Assembly: GCA_044224515.1 (NCBI GenBank)
Contig: JBGAKH010000011.1
Coordinates: 1-64,000, forward strand
DNA length: 64,000 bases
Reading direction: 5' to 3'
Origin: JBBATK01 sp044224515
GTDB lineage: Bacteria; Bacteroidota; Ignavibacteria; Kapaibacteriales; NICIL-2
Below, in pieces: positions 44,555 to 52,773 of the stretch (positions within the stretch are counted from its first letter, which is position 1; the number at the start of each line of letters is the position of its first letter). The notes under the pieces are model-generated. The model worked only from the letters and a program-made list of their open reading frames with translations, did no database searches and was not told the DNA's origin. Made by a program: the position numbers and the translations under genes.

Positions 44555-45526
44555 TTAAAACGAAAACGTATGGCTGGCATTTAACTGCACACTCGTGACA
44601 AAGTAGTCTTGATCAAGCTTGAAGGCTCCACCTTGCTTGCCGGTGATGAAGATACACTCAGATTTGATCGAGATTTTTGTGTCAGATGACGTAGTAACAT
44701 TCACACAGATGCCGGCATAGGCATTCGTAAACTCATGGTTGCCGTGAAAGATTCCGGGGAGATTGCCACTTGCAAGACCCATATATCGGACGCCACCGTA
44801 TAGGGCTCCAGTCTCACCATAGCCGATTTGACCTGAAAGATCAAAAGTTCCGACGCCGGTCTGAATGGACTTGCGAACCTTAGAGTTTGTGTCCGTTGGA
44901 TTGCTCAACTCAGAGTACCCAATTTGAACGCTTCCCATAGTGAAGGTCCCGACGAACCCAGCAGAGAATCTTTTGCTGGGATCTTCTTGTTTTGAAAGGT
45001 TAAAAGCCTGAATGAGGTCTACCTGGAGTGACAATCCCAGTTCGATAGTGTGCAAAGGCTGTTGGAGTATGCGTTTTAGGTTGGCCAATGTTGATATCTC
45101 TCCCGTTGTGTCACCGACCGGCAGTCCAGATCTCAGATAGCCACCTGCAGCAAAGCCATTTGAAAGTGATGTGACTGGAGCTTTCAAATTGATGGTAGGT
45201 TGTACTGAGAGCGAAGACAGAGGGGTGAAGAATCCTGTTAAGGCATCTAGCTTACTTGTGGTGTCGGTAGCGTCTTTTTTCATACTAGCGGCATGCGTCG
45301 AGATAGAAGAAGGAAGAGCATCTAGTGCAGCGTTAATTTTTGTAGCGTCAACAGCTTTATCTTTTAATAAGTCACCGAGTACTATTCGCGTGATGTTCAA
45401 CGAATCGATAACCGGTGCTGCCTTTACTTTTGCTTTGCCTCGCACAGTATTTGTTATATCGAACTGCGAGTATGAGCTTACGCTGACGAAGGCAAGTGTC
45501 GTCAGAACCGCCACGATGAACTTCAT
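44555..45526 (-). CDS. Secreted/outer-membrane barrel-like protein of the cargo region
   Basis: ATG 45526 gives the signal peptide MKFIVAVLTTLAFVSVSSYS; a GTG at 45568 would precede it by 14 residues. The second half has alternating beta strands ending in aromatic residues and a C-terminal Phe (QLNASHTFSF), which is suggestive of an outer-membrane beta-barrel. The N-terminal half is helical, possibly periplasmic. I do not recognise the family. Its presence in a prophage suggests lysogenic conversion of the cell surface (inference). Confidence 0.7.
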   Translation of the reverse strand: MKFIVAVLTTLAFVSVSSYSQFDITNTVRGKAKVKAAPVIDSLNITRIVLGDLLKDKAVDATKINAALDALPSSISTHAASMKKDATDTTSKLDALTGFFTPLSSLSVQPTINLKAPVTSLSNGFAAGGYLRSGLPVGDTTGEISTLANLKRILQQPLHTIELGLSLQVDLIQAFNLSKQEDPSKRFSAGFVGTFTMGSVQIGYSELSNPTDTNSKVRKSIQTGVGTFDLSGQIGYGETGALYGGVRYMGLASGNLPGIFHGNHEFTNAYAGICVNVTTSSDTKISIKSECIFITGKQGGAFKLDQDYFVTSVQLNASHTFSF

Positions 45527-45970
45527 TGTCGATCCCCGATTAGTTGGAAATAGGGCACCGATGTGCACATCAGTGTCCGCTTGATGACTTTGGGTAGTAC
45601 CTATTTACTCGTGGGAGCTAAAACGACATAACAATGTCCATACATGAGTTGACATGCAGGAATCTGTCTGCCGATAACGTGCGGTGTGGATCGCACACCT
45701 CCAAGTGTGGATGGGAGGTTGGCCCTAATATAACATGGTTTTAGATTAATGCAAGTACTGTCGTGCATCAATATCGAGTTAAAACAACTTCTCTGAAGTT
45801 TTGAGGACTTGTTTGTTGATTACGGGGCCGGGGTGTTAAATAGTAAAGTAGTTGCTTACACCATCAGTTCTACGCACTAGGCCAGGAAGCATGATGAACA
45901 GCTTACCACGGGAGGCGTAGACTGTGCCGGGGATGGAGAGGCTAGTTTTGGCCATTATGAATCTCTTCTG
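45527..45970. promoter_or_regulatory. Intergenic region with inverted repeat
   Basis: About 440 bp. It should contain the promoter of the barrel-like gene. A small inverted repeat ggtgtg-N5-cacacc (45683-45699) lies about 160 bp upstream of its start. Nothing else is recognisable. Confidence 0.35.
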
Positions 45971-46426
45971 TCATGGCCTCTTAAGCCACAAAAAACATGT
46001 TGGCTGGGGAAAGTGTATTGCAGTAGTTTGAACTAGATACTCCTTACCGTCGACTACTCGAATGACAGCATGCCAGCCTGCATCTGATGGACCTTGTGTA
46101 TAGTTGTATTGACCTGATGCAAACTCAAGCGCTATTGGATCAAATCGAAGTGATCCTTTCCAAGTTCTTGTAGTACCCTGCCCCAAATTATCAATGCCAC
46201 TTACTTCAAACATGCCTGCGTTTTTAATGCTTGTTTCTAAACGCACCTTACATTCTGGCTGAGTAGTTAGTGGTTTGCGTGTGACCGGATTGCAAACAAT
46301 GTAGTCTCCAGCAATTTTTTTTGATCTGAGATAAAGTAACAATGGACGAACTATGAATTCGTAACCAACTAAGAAAATCACTGACGCGACGAGATTCAGA
46401 AGAATGTTATCTAACACATCACACAT
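45971..46426 (-). CDS. Membrane-anchored small protein, 151 aa
   Basis: It has an N-terminal transmembrane segment (LNLVASVIFLVGYEFIV), a basic stop (YLRSKK), then a ~110-aa cytoplasmic beta-rich domain with lipocalin-like text (WKGSLRFDPIALEFASGQYN). No known family is recognised. It is the last gene of a minus-strand run that includes the methyltransferase-nuclease, 25 bp upstream. An effector or accessory role in that cassette is an inference. Confidence 0.7.
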   Translation of the reverse strand: MCDVLDNILLNLVASVIFLVGYEFIVRPLLLYLRSKKIAGDYIVCNPVTRKPLTTQPECKVRLETSIKNAGMFEVSGIDNLGQGTTRTWKGSLRFDPIALEFASGQYNYTQGPSDAGWHAVIRVVDGKEYLVQTTAIHFPQPTCFLWLKRP

Positions 46427-46451
46427 ATGAGCTCCTAATTCATGGTTGCTA

Positions 46452-48110
46452 CTACAGCCCTAACTGGTCCTGTTGGCCACGTCGTTCTATTTGTGCTTTC
46501 TTGAAGTTGAGTGCACCAACACCCAAGTCTGGATATTCAGCCCTCTTCGTTTTGTTCAGTAATTGCTCGATTGTGAGGATCTGCACCTTGGGATACTGCC
46601 GTCCGATCGCGGAGTCATAATATCCGGCAGTTATAGCCTCAGTCTCCATTGGCTTGGTGGGTGCTGCCAACGTAACGAAGAGCCCAATGGATGCCTTCTC
46701 GCGGTCCACGACGTGCGCAAGGTCGCGCACCATGGCAACATTTACATTGTCACCACCTTTGACCGACACGACGATCTTCTTTGCAGCACCGGCGTCATCT
46801 TGGAAGTAGATGAGTCCATCGATGCCACCATCAGCGCCTTTCTTTTTGCCTTGAAAAGGCTGAGCGTTGACTAGTGAGCATGCCCACCATTGGAATTGAT
46901 ACTTGTCGCGCAGGGCAAGGTCCTTTGCGCTGTCGAGATCTTTCGGAGTTCCCTCGACGTCAAACTTGATACCTGGAAAGGCATCACGTAGTCTTTTCTC
47001 GATCAGAGAAATTGCAAGGTGCGTGATGTCTATGCCGATCCATTGCCGGCCGAGTTTCTGTGCTGCATGGACGGCTGTGCCGCAACCGCAGAAGGGATCC
47101 AACACAACACCTGAATCTTCTGTGGATGACCGAATGATCCTTTCTAAAAGCGCGATGGGTTTCTGAGTTGGATAACCAAGACGCTCTAAGGCTTGAGGAT
47201 TTACTGGTGGGATATCTACCCATATATTCTGCAGGGGAACACCTGGCATTTCGTCAGCGTACTGAAGAAGAGTTGGCGTGCCAGTCCTAGTGTAACGCAA
47301 TAGACCTTGGGATTCGTACTCCTCCATTTTTTCACGTTTAATGGCCCAGGTTCTGGTCGAAGCAGGCAACCTACCCTTCCATTCGTAAAGTAGCGACGCC
47401 GATCCCGAACTGTGTCGCGGAGCATCCAGTGGAACGGTCCGATAGTATCTCCCGTTTTCGTCCTTCTTAAAATGCGTATTGTAATATTCCTCTCGATACG
47501 CGGTGTGCTGTGTGTGCCAAAAAGATTTGCTGCTTTTCGTGTAATATAGAATAGTGTCGGAAACACGACCAAACGCCTTTGGATCATTATGGGCGTTCGC
47601 TCGTTTCCAAATTATTTCATTTTTGAACATTGCGTTCCCAAACACACCATCTAACAAAATCTTGAGATAATGACTTGCAGTGGAGTCGCAATGAAGAAAG
47701 AGCGACCCCGTGGACCTTAGTACTCGGTGCAATTCAAGTAGCCGGTTTGCCATCATCACTAGATACGCCATCATGTCATTCTCACCAAGGAACGAACGCA
47801 GCGCTCGAATCATCTCCGCGACATCAGTATTGCGCTGATGCAGGATCTCATTGAACTCACGCTCAGCCTGTTCTCCCCAGTGCCATGAATCCTCAAAGGC
47901 CGTGATCTGTGCTTCGGACTGGTGACCTTTGGGGGACTTGAACAGGAGGTTATAGTCCCGCTTCGAGTTGAACGGCGGATCCAAGTAGATCAGGTCGACA
48001 GACTCGGACGCGATGTGGTCGCGCAGGATGTTGAGGTTGTCGCCGAAGAAGAGTTTGTTCATATCATTTCCAGTCCCTTTTGAGTCAAAAAGATAGGGTA
48101 GGTCCGCCAA
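46452..48110 (-). CDS. Beta-class DNA methyltransferase fused to Mrr/PD-(D/E)XK-like nuclease domain
   Basis: This is a site-specific DNA N-methyltransferase of the beta group: motif IV DPPF at 44-47 comes before motif I DPFCGCGTAVHAA at 338-350, with TQKP at 315-318 (motif X side). Residues ~405-510 form a second domain: GADGGIDG (Asp431), then VVSVKGG (Lys451), followed by a helix and GLFVTL, the arrangement of Mrr-like PD-(D/E)XK nucleases. One chain could therefore both modify and cut (Type IIG/Type III-like or a modification-dependent nuclease). It starts 2 bp after the upstream membrane gene, so the two are probably co-transcribed. Confidence 0.88.
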   Translation of the reverse strand: MADLPYLFDSKGTGNDMNKLFFGDNLNILRDHIASESVDLIYLDPPFNSKRDYNLLFKSPKGHQSEAQITAFEDSWHWGEQAEREFNEILHQRNTDVAEMIRALRSFLGENDMMAYLVMMANRLLELHRVLRSTGSLFLHCDSTASHYLKILLDGVFGNAMFKNEIIWKRANAHNDPKAFGRVSDTILYYTKSSKSFWHTQHTAYREEYYNTHFKKDENGRYYRTVPLDAPRHSSGSASLLYEWKGRLPASTRTWAIKREKMEEYESQGLLRYTRTGTPTLLQYADEMPGVPLQNIWVDIPPVNPQALERLGYPTQKPIALLERIIRSSTEDSGVVLDPFCGCGTAVHAAQKLGRQWIGIDITHLAISLIEKRLRDAFPGIKFDVEGTPKDLDSAKDLALRDKYQFQWWACSLVNAQPFQGKKKGADGGIDGLIYFQDDAGAAKKIVVSVKGGDNVNVAMVRDLAHVVDREKASIGLFVTLAAPTKPMETEAITAGYYDSAIGRQYPKVQILTIEQLLNKTKRAEYPDLGVGALNFKKAQIERRGQQDQLGL

Positions 48111-48112
48111 CG

Positions 48113-48658
48113 TTACTTCTTTAATCGCTTATCTTCAGTTTGAATTATGTCCTCCATCCATTCGTCGATTATTACTTTAACGACATACCAAACAGCTAGT
48201 ATGACGCTAATTGTTGTTGCTGATAGTGCTAAGCATAATGCTGCCGTCCAATCTCGTAAGACCAGCCCAAAACTAATTTGTGCTGTTGATGTTAGATATG
48301 ATAAGAGTACGCTATATAAAAGTAACTTACTAAGATTCTCCATTGGGGTGAACTTGTTCTCGATGTTTGGATTTTTCGTTCGAGCATCGGCGTATTTCTT
48401 CTCATAATTATCATTTTCAAACACTTCTTTAGCCTTTGCCAATATGAATGTCTTCATAGATAGTAGAAAGCTTCCAGCTGTGATAAAGCCTGTAAACATG
48501 GCAGGTCTTATCTTTTCGAAAGTTTCCAAGAATTTTGCATCACAATTGACAATGTGATAGACAATCGCACCTACGCCTACAAATACGATAGATGAAGTTA
48601 GTAAAATACCTCTTGGTGTGGGTGAGAATATATTCAATGTGTGGATGGTCGAATTCAT
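48113..48658 (-). CDS. Multipass membrane protein of the defence-like cassette
   Basis: The 181-aa protein has about four hydrophobic segments (GILLTSSIVFVGVGAIVYHI; MFTGFITAGSFLLSM; LLLYSVLLSYLTSTAQISFG; ALCLALSATTISVILAVWYV) and polar cytoplasmic stretches between helices 2 and 3 and at the C-terminus. It overlaps the upstream 319-aa gene by four bases (ATGA) and is followed 2 bp later by the methyltransferase-nuclease. The family is not recognised. A small membrane effector paired with a cytoplasmic sensor is a recurrent design of phage defence systems (Kiwa is one example), but assignment here is only a hypothesis. Confidence 0.75.
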   Translation of the reverse strand: MNSTIHTLNIFSPTPRGILLTSSIVFVGVGAIVYHIVNCDAKFLETFEKIRPAMFTGFITAGSFLLSMKTFILAKAKEVFENDNYEKKYADARTKNPNIENKFTPMENLSKLLLYSVLLSYLTSTAQISFGLVLRDWTAALCLALSATTISVILAVWYVVKVIIDEWMEDIIQTEDKRLKK

Positions 48659-49614
48659 GAATTTATCACATCGCGTGCTTCAGTGTTGGCCAAATCAATT
48701 AAATGGCTAACCAATCTAGATGAGCTTAGATCCGCAGCCAATGTCTCGGCAGTGTAGTGTATGTTAGCAAAAATGTCATTGAAATTGACACGTTCCACAA
48801 TCATCTTGTCCGATGTTGCTAGAGAATCGAAATGTCGATAGTTGTCATCGGAATCCAATCCAGTTATTTTGTATTGAATCTCATTGTTGCTGCTGACGAA
48901 ACTACGTAAAAACTGCTTCAACTGTCCAGCCATTCTCGATTCACGACGAACAACAAATTTCTCAGTCCTGCGCTCAACGAACTCTCTTAAACGCGCGTAT
49001 CCTCGAGGTAGCTGGCGGAGTTGTGCATGCTCTACAGAAAACTCAAAGCCTGAGACTGACTGAATGGCATTAAGAAAATCATCCAAGTTATTAGTATTCA
49101 TAATCAAGATAGGATTTACAAGCGACTCTTGCCATTGCTTCTTGATGCGTGCTTTTTCTATAGGGGTCAAATCGTTGTCTGGAGATTCGTAGTGGGAATT
49201 TTCTAACACTCCATATTTTCTCCGGATAAAAGTAAAAAATTCGGAAATGGATGTAGACCCCGAATAGTGCTGATATAGACCGTGCAGTAGTTTTGGATTA
49301 TGACTATCAATACGCAGTAAAAAGTGATTGAACTCGGCCATCTTTTCATTGTCGTCGAATCTCTGAGGGTCTACAGTAAAAGCTTGAGTCGTGCCCGTTA
49401 TTTTGATAAAAGCATCCATGTTCTTGATGCGCAGCAATACGCCACACCAATATGGATAATCGGCATCGGTTATATTAGCGAAGGGAAGCATTCCATAAAT
49501 GATGTTGCCTCTATACACTTCTACAGCGGTGCTTGTATTAATATCATTAACAAGCTCATCTGCTGTAGTGACACCAGTTAATAGTATGCTAAAAGCGTAT
49601 GTAAAAACTTCCAT
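48655..49614 (-). CDS. Cytoplasmic 319-aa protein of unknown family, cassette first gene
   Basis: I see no signal, membrane helices or catalytic motif I can name. Notable segments are YWCGVLLRIKNMDAFIKI, FNHFLLRIDSHNPKLLHGLY, FFTFIRRKYGVL, and a basic stretch in the second half (REFVERRTEKFVVRRESRMA) that could bind nucleic acid. Translational coupling with the membrane protein (ATGA overlap) means the two are made together. Its size resembles KwaB of Kiwa, but I cannot identify the DUF4868 family by eye. Confidence 0.72.
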   Translation of the reverse strand: MEVFTYAFSILLTGVTTADELVNDINTSTAVEVYRGNIIYGMLPFANITDADYPYWCGVLLRIKNMDAFIKITGTTQAFTVDPQRFDDNEKMAEFNHFLLRIDSHNPKLLHGLYQHYSGSTSISEFFTFIRRKYGVLENSHYESPDNDLTPIEKARIKKQWQESLVNPILIMNTNNLDDFLNAIQSVSGFEFSVEHAQLRQLPRGYARLREFVERRTEKFVVRRESRMAGQLKQFLRSFVSSNNEIQYKITGLDSDDNYRHFDSLATSDKMIVERVNFNDIFANIHYTAETLAADLSSSRLVSHLIDLANTEARDVINS

Positions 49615-49714
49615 TTGTCGCGAACAGAAATGATTGCTATTCCAGATACAGTAGTGTCGAGCTCAAGTATAGTATTATTTCTTAAATGCAGACTACACAA
49701 AAACTACACAGTTG

Positions 49715-49926
49715 CTAAGAATTAATAACTTCCACATCCCACTCCCAGGCCCAGCAATCACTGCCGTTGTCCAAGTAGACATTGTAGCAGGTCTTCACAC
49801 CGCCCTCATGCCTATCGATCGTGTGTTTTCGCTCTACGCCAAGCTGCTGGTACATCTCCGAAAACACCCTCGCGCCAATTGAGAGAACGTAGCCTCTGAA
49901 GGTGTTGGTGGAGAGGACGAGCCAAT
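49715..49926 (-). pseudogene. Unannotated ~70-codon coding remnant
   Basis: A minus-strand frame ending at TAG 49715-49717 reads SYWLVLSTNTFRGYVLSIGA, then RVFSEMYQQLGVERKHTIDR, then HEGGVKTCYNVYLDNGSDCW and AWEWDVEVINS. It looks coding (biased composition, no stops) but has no good start upstream; an internal ATG would give 46 aa. It lies between the 319-aa gene and the barrel-like protein. It could be a small phage protein or the 3' end of a deleted gene. Confidence 0.45.
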
Positions 49927-49932
49927 ATGACC

Positions 49933-50895
49933 TTACAACCCACCCCGAATACCAAAACCAACACTCAACCCTCGATCCGCGTCGTAATGAATCGTGGCAC
50001 TACCTTGCTCTCCTAGACCTAGTCGAAGTCCGCCGCAGGGTTGCCAATCCGTACCTGAACCGGTATAGACCTGTTGATTCGAGTAAATAGAATACTCACC
50101 TGTATAGTATGCTGCTCCAAGGTCAATTGACGTGTTCTTCGTTATCGGAATACTGATCCCAAATGAGATACCGCTCATGCTCAGCTCTCCCATCGGGAAT
50201 ACATCTTTTGATGGCTGCAGGAAGGATGTATACTCAGCCCACACATAAGAAACCCTGGCAATCACACCAGCACCACCGATTGTAGTTGACGCCCGGCTTG
50301 ACGCAAGGGACAATGAAAACCCCAAGTCAAGGCTATTGCGAAATGCCGCAAGATAATCGTCGTCACTGTTAGTTATGTCGCAAGTGGATGCGCAATACTC
50401 TAGCTTTGTTAGATAAGCGTTCGACCCATTGTGTTTTTGCTCTATGCTCAGAACTGCATCCATTTCGTTGGGCATTCCACAGCGCGCCGACCATCTATAT
50501 AGAAGCTCATTCTCATTCGGCTGGCTGAATGAACCTGATCCGTAATCACTTGCAAGCGAATCCTTGGCCTGCTTGAATGCTGCTAGTACGCTTGAATTTA
50601 AACTAAGTACTGATTGCCTGAACGTAACGACCGACTGCCCACTGAAGTAAACGATAACAACCTGTTCGGTTGTTAGGGCGGAACTCGTTTTGACGTACTT
50701 CCTGTACTCGGCAACATCTACAGATGGCTTGTAGCCAAGGGCTAAAATGGCTTTCTGAAAACCAAGTGTATCTGTTGGGATCTTGACGACCATTTGCTCA
50801 TCAAGGATATATATTCTCGGGCACAATGTAGGGGAGCTCCATAGGCACGTCACGTCAAACGCAATGGCAGAAATGAGTATTAAAAATCTTCGCAT
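49933..50895 (-). CDS. Exported barrel-like protein co-transcribed with phage repressor
   Basis: ATG 50895 gives the signal peptide MRRFLILISAIAFDVTCLWS; the in-frame GTG 50910 lies 3 bp after the repressor stop. The C-terminal half has amphipathic strands typical of outer-membrane barrels (GISFGISIPITKNTSIDLGA, GLRLGLGEQGSATIHYD, SVGFGIRGG). Paired cysteines in the middle suggest disulphides outside the cytoplasm. The family is unknown. Expression from the lysogenic promoter would make it a lysogenic-conversion protein (inference). Confidence 0.72.
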   Translation of the reverse strand: MRRFLILISAIAFDVTCLWSSPTLCPRIYILDEQMVVKIPTDTLGFQKAILALGYKPSVDVAEYRKYVKTSSALTTEQVVIVYFSGQSVVTFRQSVLSLNSSVLAAFKQAKDSLASDYGSGSFSQPNENELLYRWSARCGMPNEMDAVLSIEQKHNGSNAYLTKLEYCASTCDITNSDDDYLAAFRNSLDLGFSLSLASSRASTTIGGAGVIARVSYVWAEYTSFLQPSKDVFPMGELSMSGISFGISIPITKNTSIDLGAAYYTGEYSIYSNQQVYTGSGTDWQPCGGLRLGLGEQGSATIHYDADRGLSVGFGIRGGL

Positions 50896-50913
50896 CAAGC
50901 AGAATGCCACAGC

Positions 50914-51606
50914 TTAAAGCTTAGGCTTGTAGTTTTTAATGTCAGTGTGAACAGACAGTACAACACCTTGAAGTACAGCAGGTGCATCTTCGGTTAAAGG
51001 AATGTCTTTGTATCGTTTCGGGCTTTCGCTGCGCAGCCTCAACGTTCCTTCCTCTTCAACCAGCCGCTTGACTAAAGTAACACCATTCCTGTTCGCGACG
51101 ACAATCTGACCAATCAGATCGCGCCAATCCTTGCGAACCCTTGTACACACAAGGAAGCTCCCATCAAGTATCCCCGCGTAAACCATCGAGTCGCCGGAAG
51201 CGAACATGCAAAACCCATCTTCTGGTTTGTCTATTAGCGATGCATCCACTTCACGCTCAAATGGCGTCGGAGCATCGAGAGGGACTCCAAGCCCAGCGTT
51301 AGCATTCTGCGGATAGAACTTGATCTTAACAGTTGTTGCTGTAAAGCTGACGGAATTCTTAACAAACTGTGCATTAGATTTTGGAGCCTGGTGCGATGAA
51401 GCCAAATCGCCTGAAAATAGCATTTCAGCTGGCACCTCAAGTTTGGAAAGCACCAAATCACGATCAATTGTGCCTCTGCGCTTCCAATTAGATATCGTAG
51501 CAGCTGTCACACCCAAGGCATCGGCCAGCTCTTTATCAGACCTAAAGCCCTGTGAATGTTTAATGTTGAAAATAATATTTTCAATCTGTAAAGATTTTGC
51601 TTGCAT
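50914..51606 (-). CDS. CI/LexA-type phage repressor with S24 peptidase domain
   Basis: It has an N-terminal helix-turn-helix (about residues 24-43: DKELADALGVTAATISNWKR) and a C-terminal S24 self-cleaving domain: nucleophile Ser140 (FASGDSMVYAG), general-base Lys180 (VTLVKRL), and a probable Ala104-Gly105 cleavage site (NANAGLG). It keeps lytic genes silent and would be inactivated by RecA-stimulated autocleavage on DNA damage. It is divergent from the early operon across a 61-bp operator region. Confidence 0.9.
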   Translation of the reverse strand: MQAKSLQIENIIFNIKHSQGFRSDKELADALGVTAATISNWKRRGTIDRDLVLSKLEVPAEMLFSGDLASSHQAPKSNAQFVKNSVSFTATTVKIKFYPQNANAGLGVPLDAPTPFEREVDASLIDKPEDGFCMFASGDSMVYAGILDGSFLVCTRVRKDWRDLIGQIVVANRNGVTLVKRLVEEEGTLRLRSESPKRYKDIPLTEDAPAVLQGVVLSVHTDIKNYKPKL

Positions 51607-51667
51607 GATGTAAACAAACTGTTTAGTTTCGCGTCACAGAAAAACACAACGCGACACAATTTAGCAC
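51607..51667. promoter_or_regulatory. Divergent lysis/lysogeny operator region
   Basis: This 61-bp gap separates the repressor from the first early gene. It contains a perfect palindrome TAAACA-AAC-TGTTTA (51611-51625) and a second inverted repeat tcgcgt (51629-51634) / acgcga (51649-51654). The first is a good candidate repressor operator and the second may be another regulator's site. Confidence 0.65.
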
Positions 51668-51865
51668 ATGGCTACAAATACAAAAGCAGTAGAAACACGT
51701 AGTGGCCCGAAACGCAGAACGTTAAGCGTGAACGAGAAAACGGTCGAGTTGATTGAACGGATAGCTGAGTCTCACGTGCCACGGTTGACGTATTCGCAGG
51801 TGATCGAGCTGGCAGTTGTAGGACTCGCAAAGGTGACGAAGCTAAAGCCAAGGAGAAAGAAATGA
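51668..51865 (+). CDS. Small basic DNA-binding-like protein, first early gene
   Basis: This 65-aa protein sits in the Cro-like position directly across the operator from the repressor. It is basic at both ends with a helical centre (LSVNEKTVELIERIAESHV, then TYSQVIELAVVGLAKV), which suits a ribbon-helix-helix fold. Its stop overlaps the next ATG (ATGA). A regulatory role is inferred from position. Confidence 0.65.
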   Translation: MATNTKAVETRSGPKRRTLSVNEKTVELIERIAESHVPRLTYSQVIELAVVGLAKVTKLKPRRKK

Positions 51866-52041
51866 GCACCACACTCGACAAAGTCCGCACGCGATCCAGC
51901 CGCGAAAGGCTAGCTCCCGATCTGGCATTCAAGCCAACAGAGGCGCAAAGCCGCTGGATCATAAAAGAGGCAAAGCGCCTCAAGATCAAACGCACAGAGT
52001 TTCTTAGGCGAATTGTTCAGGTAGTGATGGAGGAGGCTTAA
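51862..52041 (+). CDS. Small basic RHH-like protein, 59 aa
   Basis: This gene is too short for standard ORF cut-offs, but it overlaps the previous gene by four bases and abuts the next ATG. It reads LAPDLAFKPTEAQSRWIIKE, then AKRLKIKRTEFLRRIVQVVM: a strand followed by two helices, as in CopG/Arc-type regulators. It probably pairs with the 65-aa neighbour. Confidence 0.65.
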   Translation: MSTTLDKVRTRSSRERLAPDLAFKPTEAQSRWIIKEAKRLKIKRTEFLRRIVQVVMEEA

Positions 52042-52401
52042 ATGTTCATCGAAGAGAAACTAACCGTGCTGCAAAACAGCCTCTGTGACATTCTCACAGC
52101 ACTGACTAACCAGCAAGACAAGCTCGAGCGTATCGCGGCTGTTGTTGAGAAGATGCTGCCGGACACCATGTCCACACAAGAGATTGCAGCCACACTAGGC
52201 TGTCATAAGGTAACTGTTCAAAAGATGTTTCGCACTGGCGTGCTCACGAATGTTGGCAAGAGTAAGAGTATGCGTGCAACCAGAGATCAAGTAGCAGCAG
52301 TTCTTAAAGGTGAATCGACGCTGCCAGAGGACAAACCGGTGCAGCGGAAAGTGAATCGCGGAACAGCGCTGTATGCAAGCGCTCCAAAGAGATTGAAATA
52401 A
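52042..52401 (+). CDS. Helix-turn-helix / excisionase-like protein
   Basis: A coiled-coil N-terminus (about 1-40) is followed by an excisionase/MerR-like HTH: MSTQEIAATLGCHKVTVQKM, then FRTGVLTNVGKSKSMRATRD. Such proteins act as Xis or as regulators in phages. It starts directly after the previous stop, so it is in the same operon. Confidence 0.75.
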   Translation: MFIEEKLTVLQNSLCDILTALTNQQDKLERIAAVVEKMLPDTMSTQEIAATLGCHKVTVQKMFRTGVLTNVGKSKSMRATRDQVAAVLKGESTLPEDKPVQRKVNRGTALYASAPKRLK

Positions 52402-52440
52402 AAACGCCCCGATCTGATTTAGCGAGAAGATCGAGGCGCA
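52402..52440. other. Stem-loop between early genes
   Basis: cgccccgatct (52405-52415) pairs with agatcgaggcg (52428-52438) with one mismatch and a 12-base loop. There is no T tract on the plus strand, so it may be an attenuator or RNA-processing hairpin. Confidence 0.4.
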
Positions 52441-52489
52441 CAGTTCACGTGTGGAACCATTCACAACCAAATATAAGGAAAGGCTTAGT

Positions 52490-52651
52490 ATGACAGCCAC
52501 AATTTACATCTGCTCGGTGCTGCTAGCCGTAGTGCTTACCACAGTGGCAGTCCGCAAGTCGGATGAGAAGCGTCTGCGCTACTGGAAGCGCCGGTGCGCC
52601 TCTTTTGAATCGGTCCTCAACCAGGACCGTTGCGTAAGGAGGATCTCATGA
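52490..52651 (+). CDS. Small single-span membrane protein, 53 aa
   Basis: ATG 52490 follows ATAAGGAAAGG. It has an N-terminal transmembrane helix (TIYICSVLLAVVLTTVAV) and a basic cytoplasmic tail (RLRYWKRRCASFESVL). It resembles small phage membrane proteins such as spanin or holin-associated proteins in form only. It overlaps the next ATG by four bases. Confidence 0.6.
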   Translation: MTATIYICSVLLAVVLTTVAVRKSDEKRLRYWKRRCASFESVLNQDRCVRRIS

Positions 52652-52773
52652 AGACACTCATCACTGCGCTTTTAGTGCTCTCAGCCGTGCTCTACGCTTG
52701 CCAGAGCGATAATGCCTGCAAGGGTAACGCCTGCAAAGCAGAACGCGACTTCTATGAAGGGGTGTTGCTATGA
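52648..52773 (+). CDS. Small lipoprotein, 41 aa
   Basis: MKTLITALLVLSAVLYAC is a lipoprotein signal with lipobox LYAC, followed by a short Cys-containing mature part (QSDNACKGNACKAERDFYEG). ATGA overlaps at both ends (with the 53-aa gene and the nuclease) support translation. It is below usual ORF cut-offs. Confidence 0.6.
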   Translation: MKTLITALLVLSAVLYACQSDNACKGNACKAERDFYEGVLL

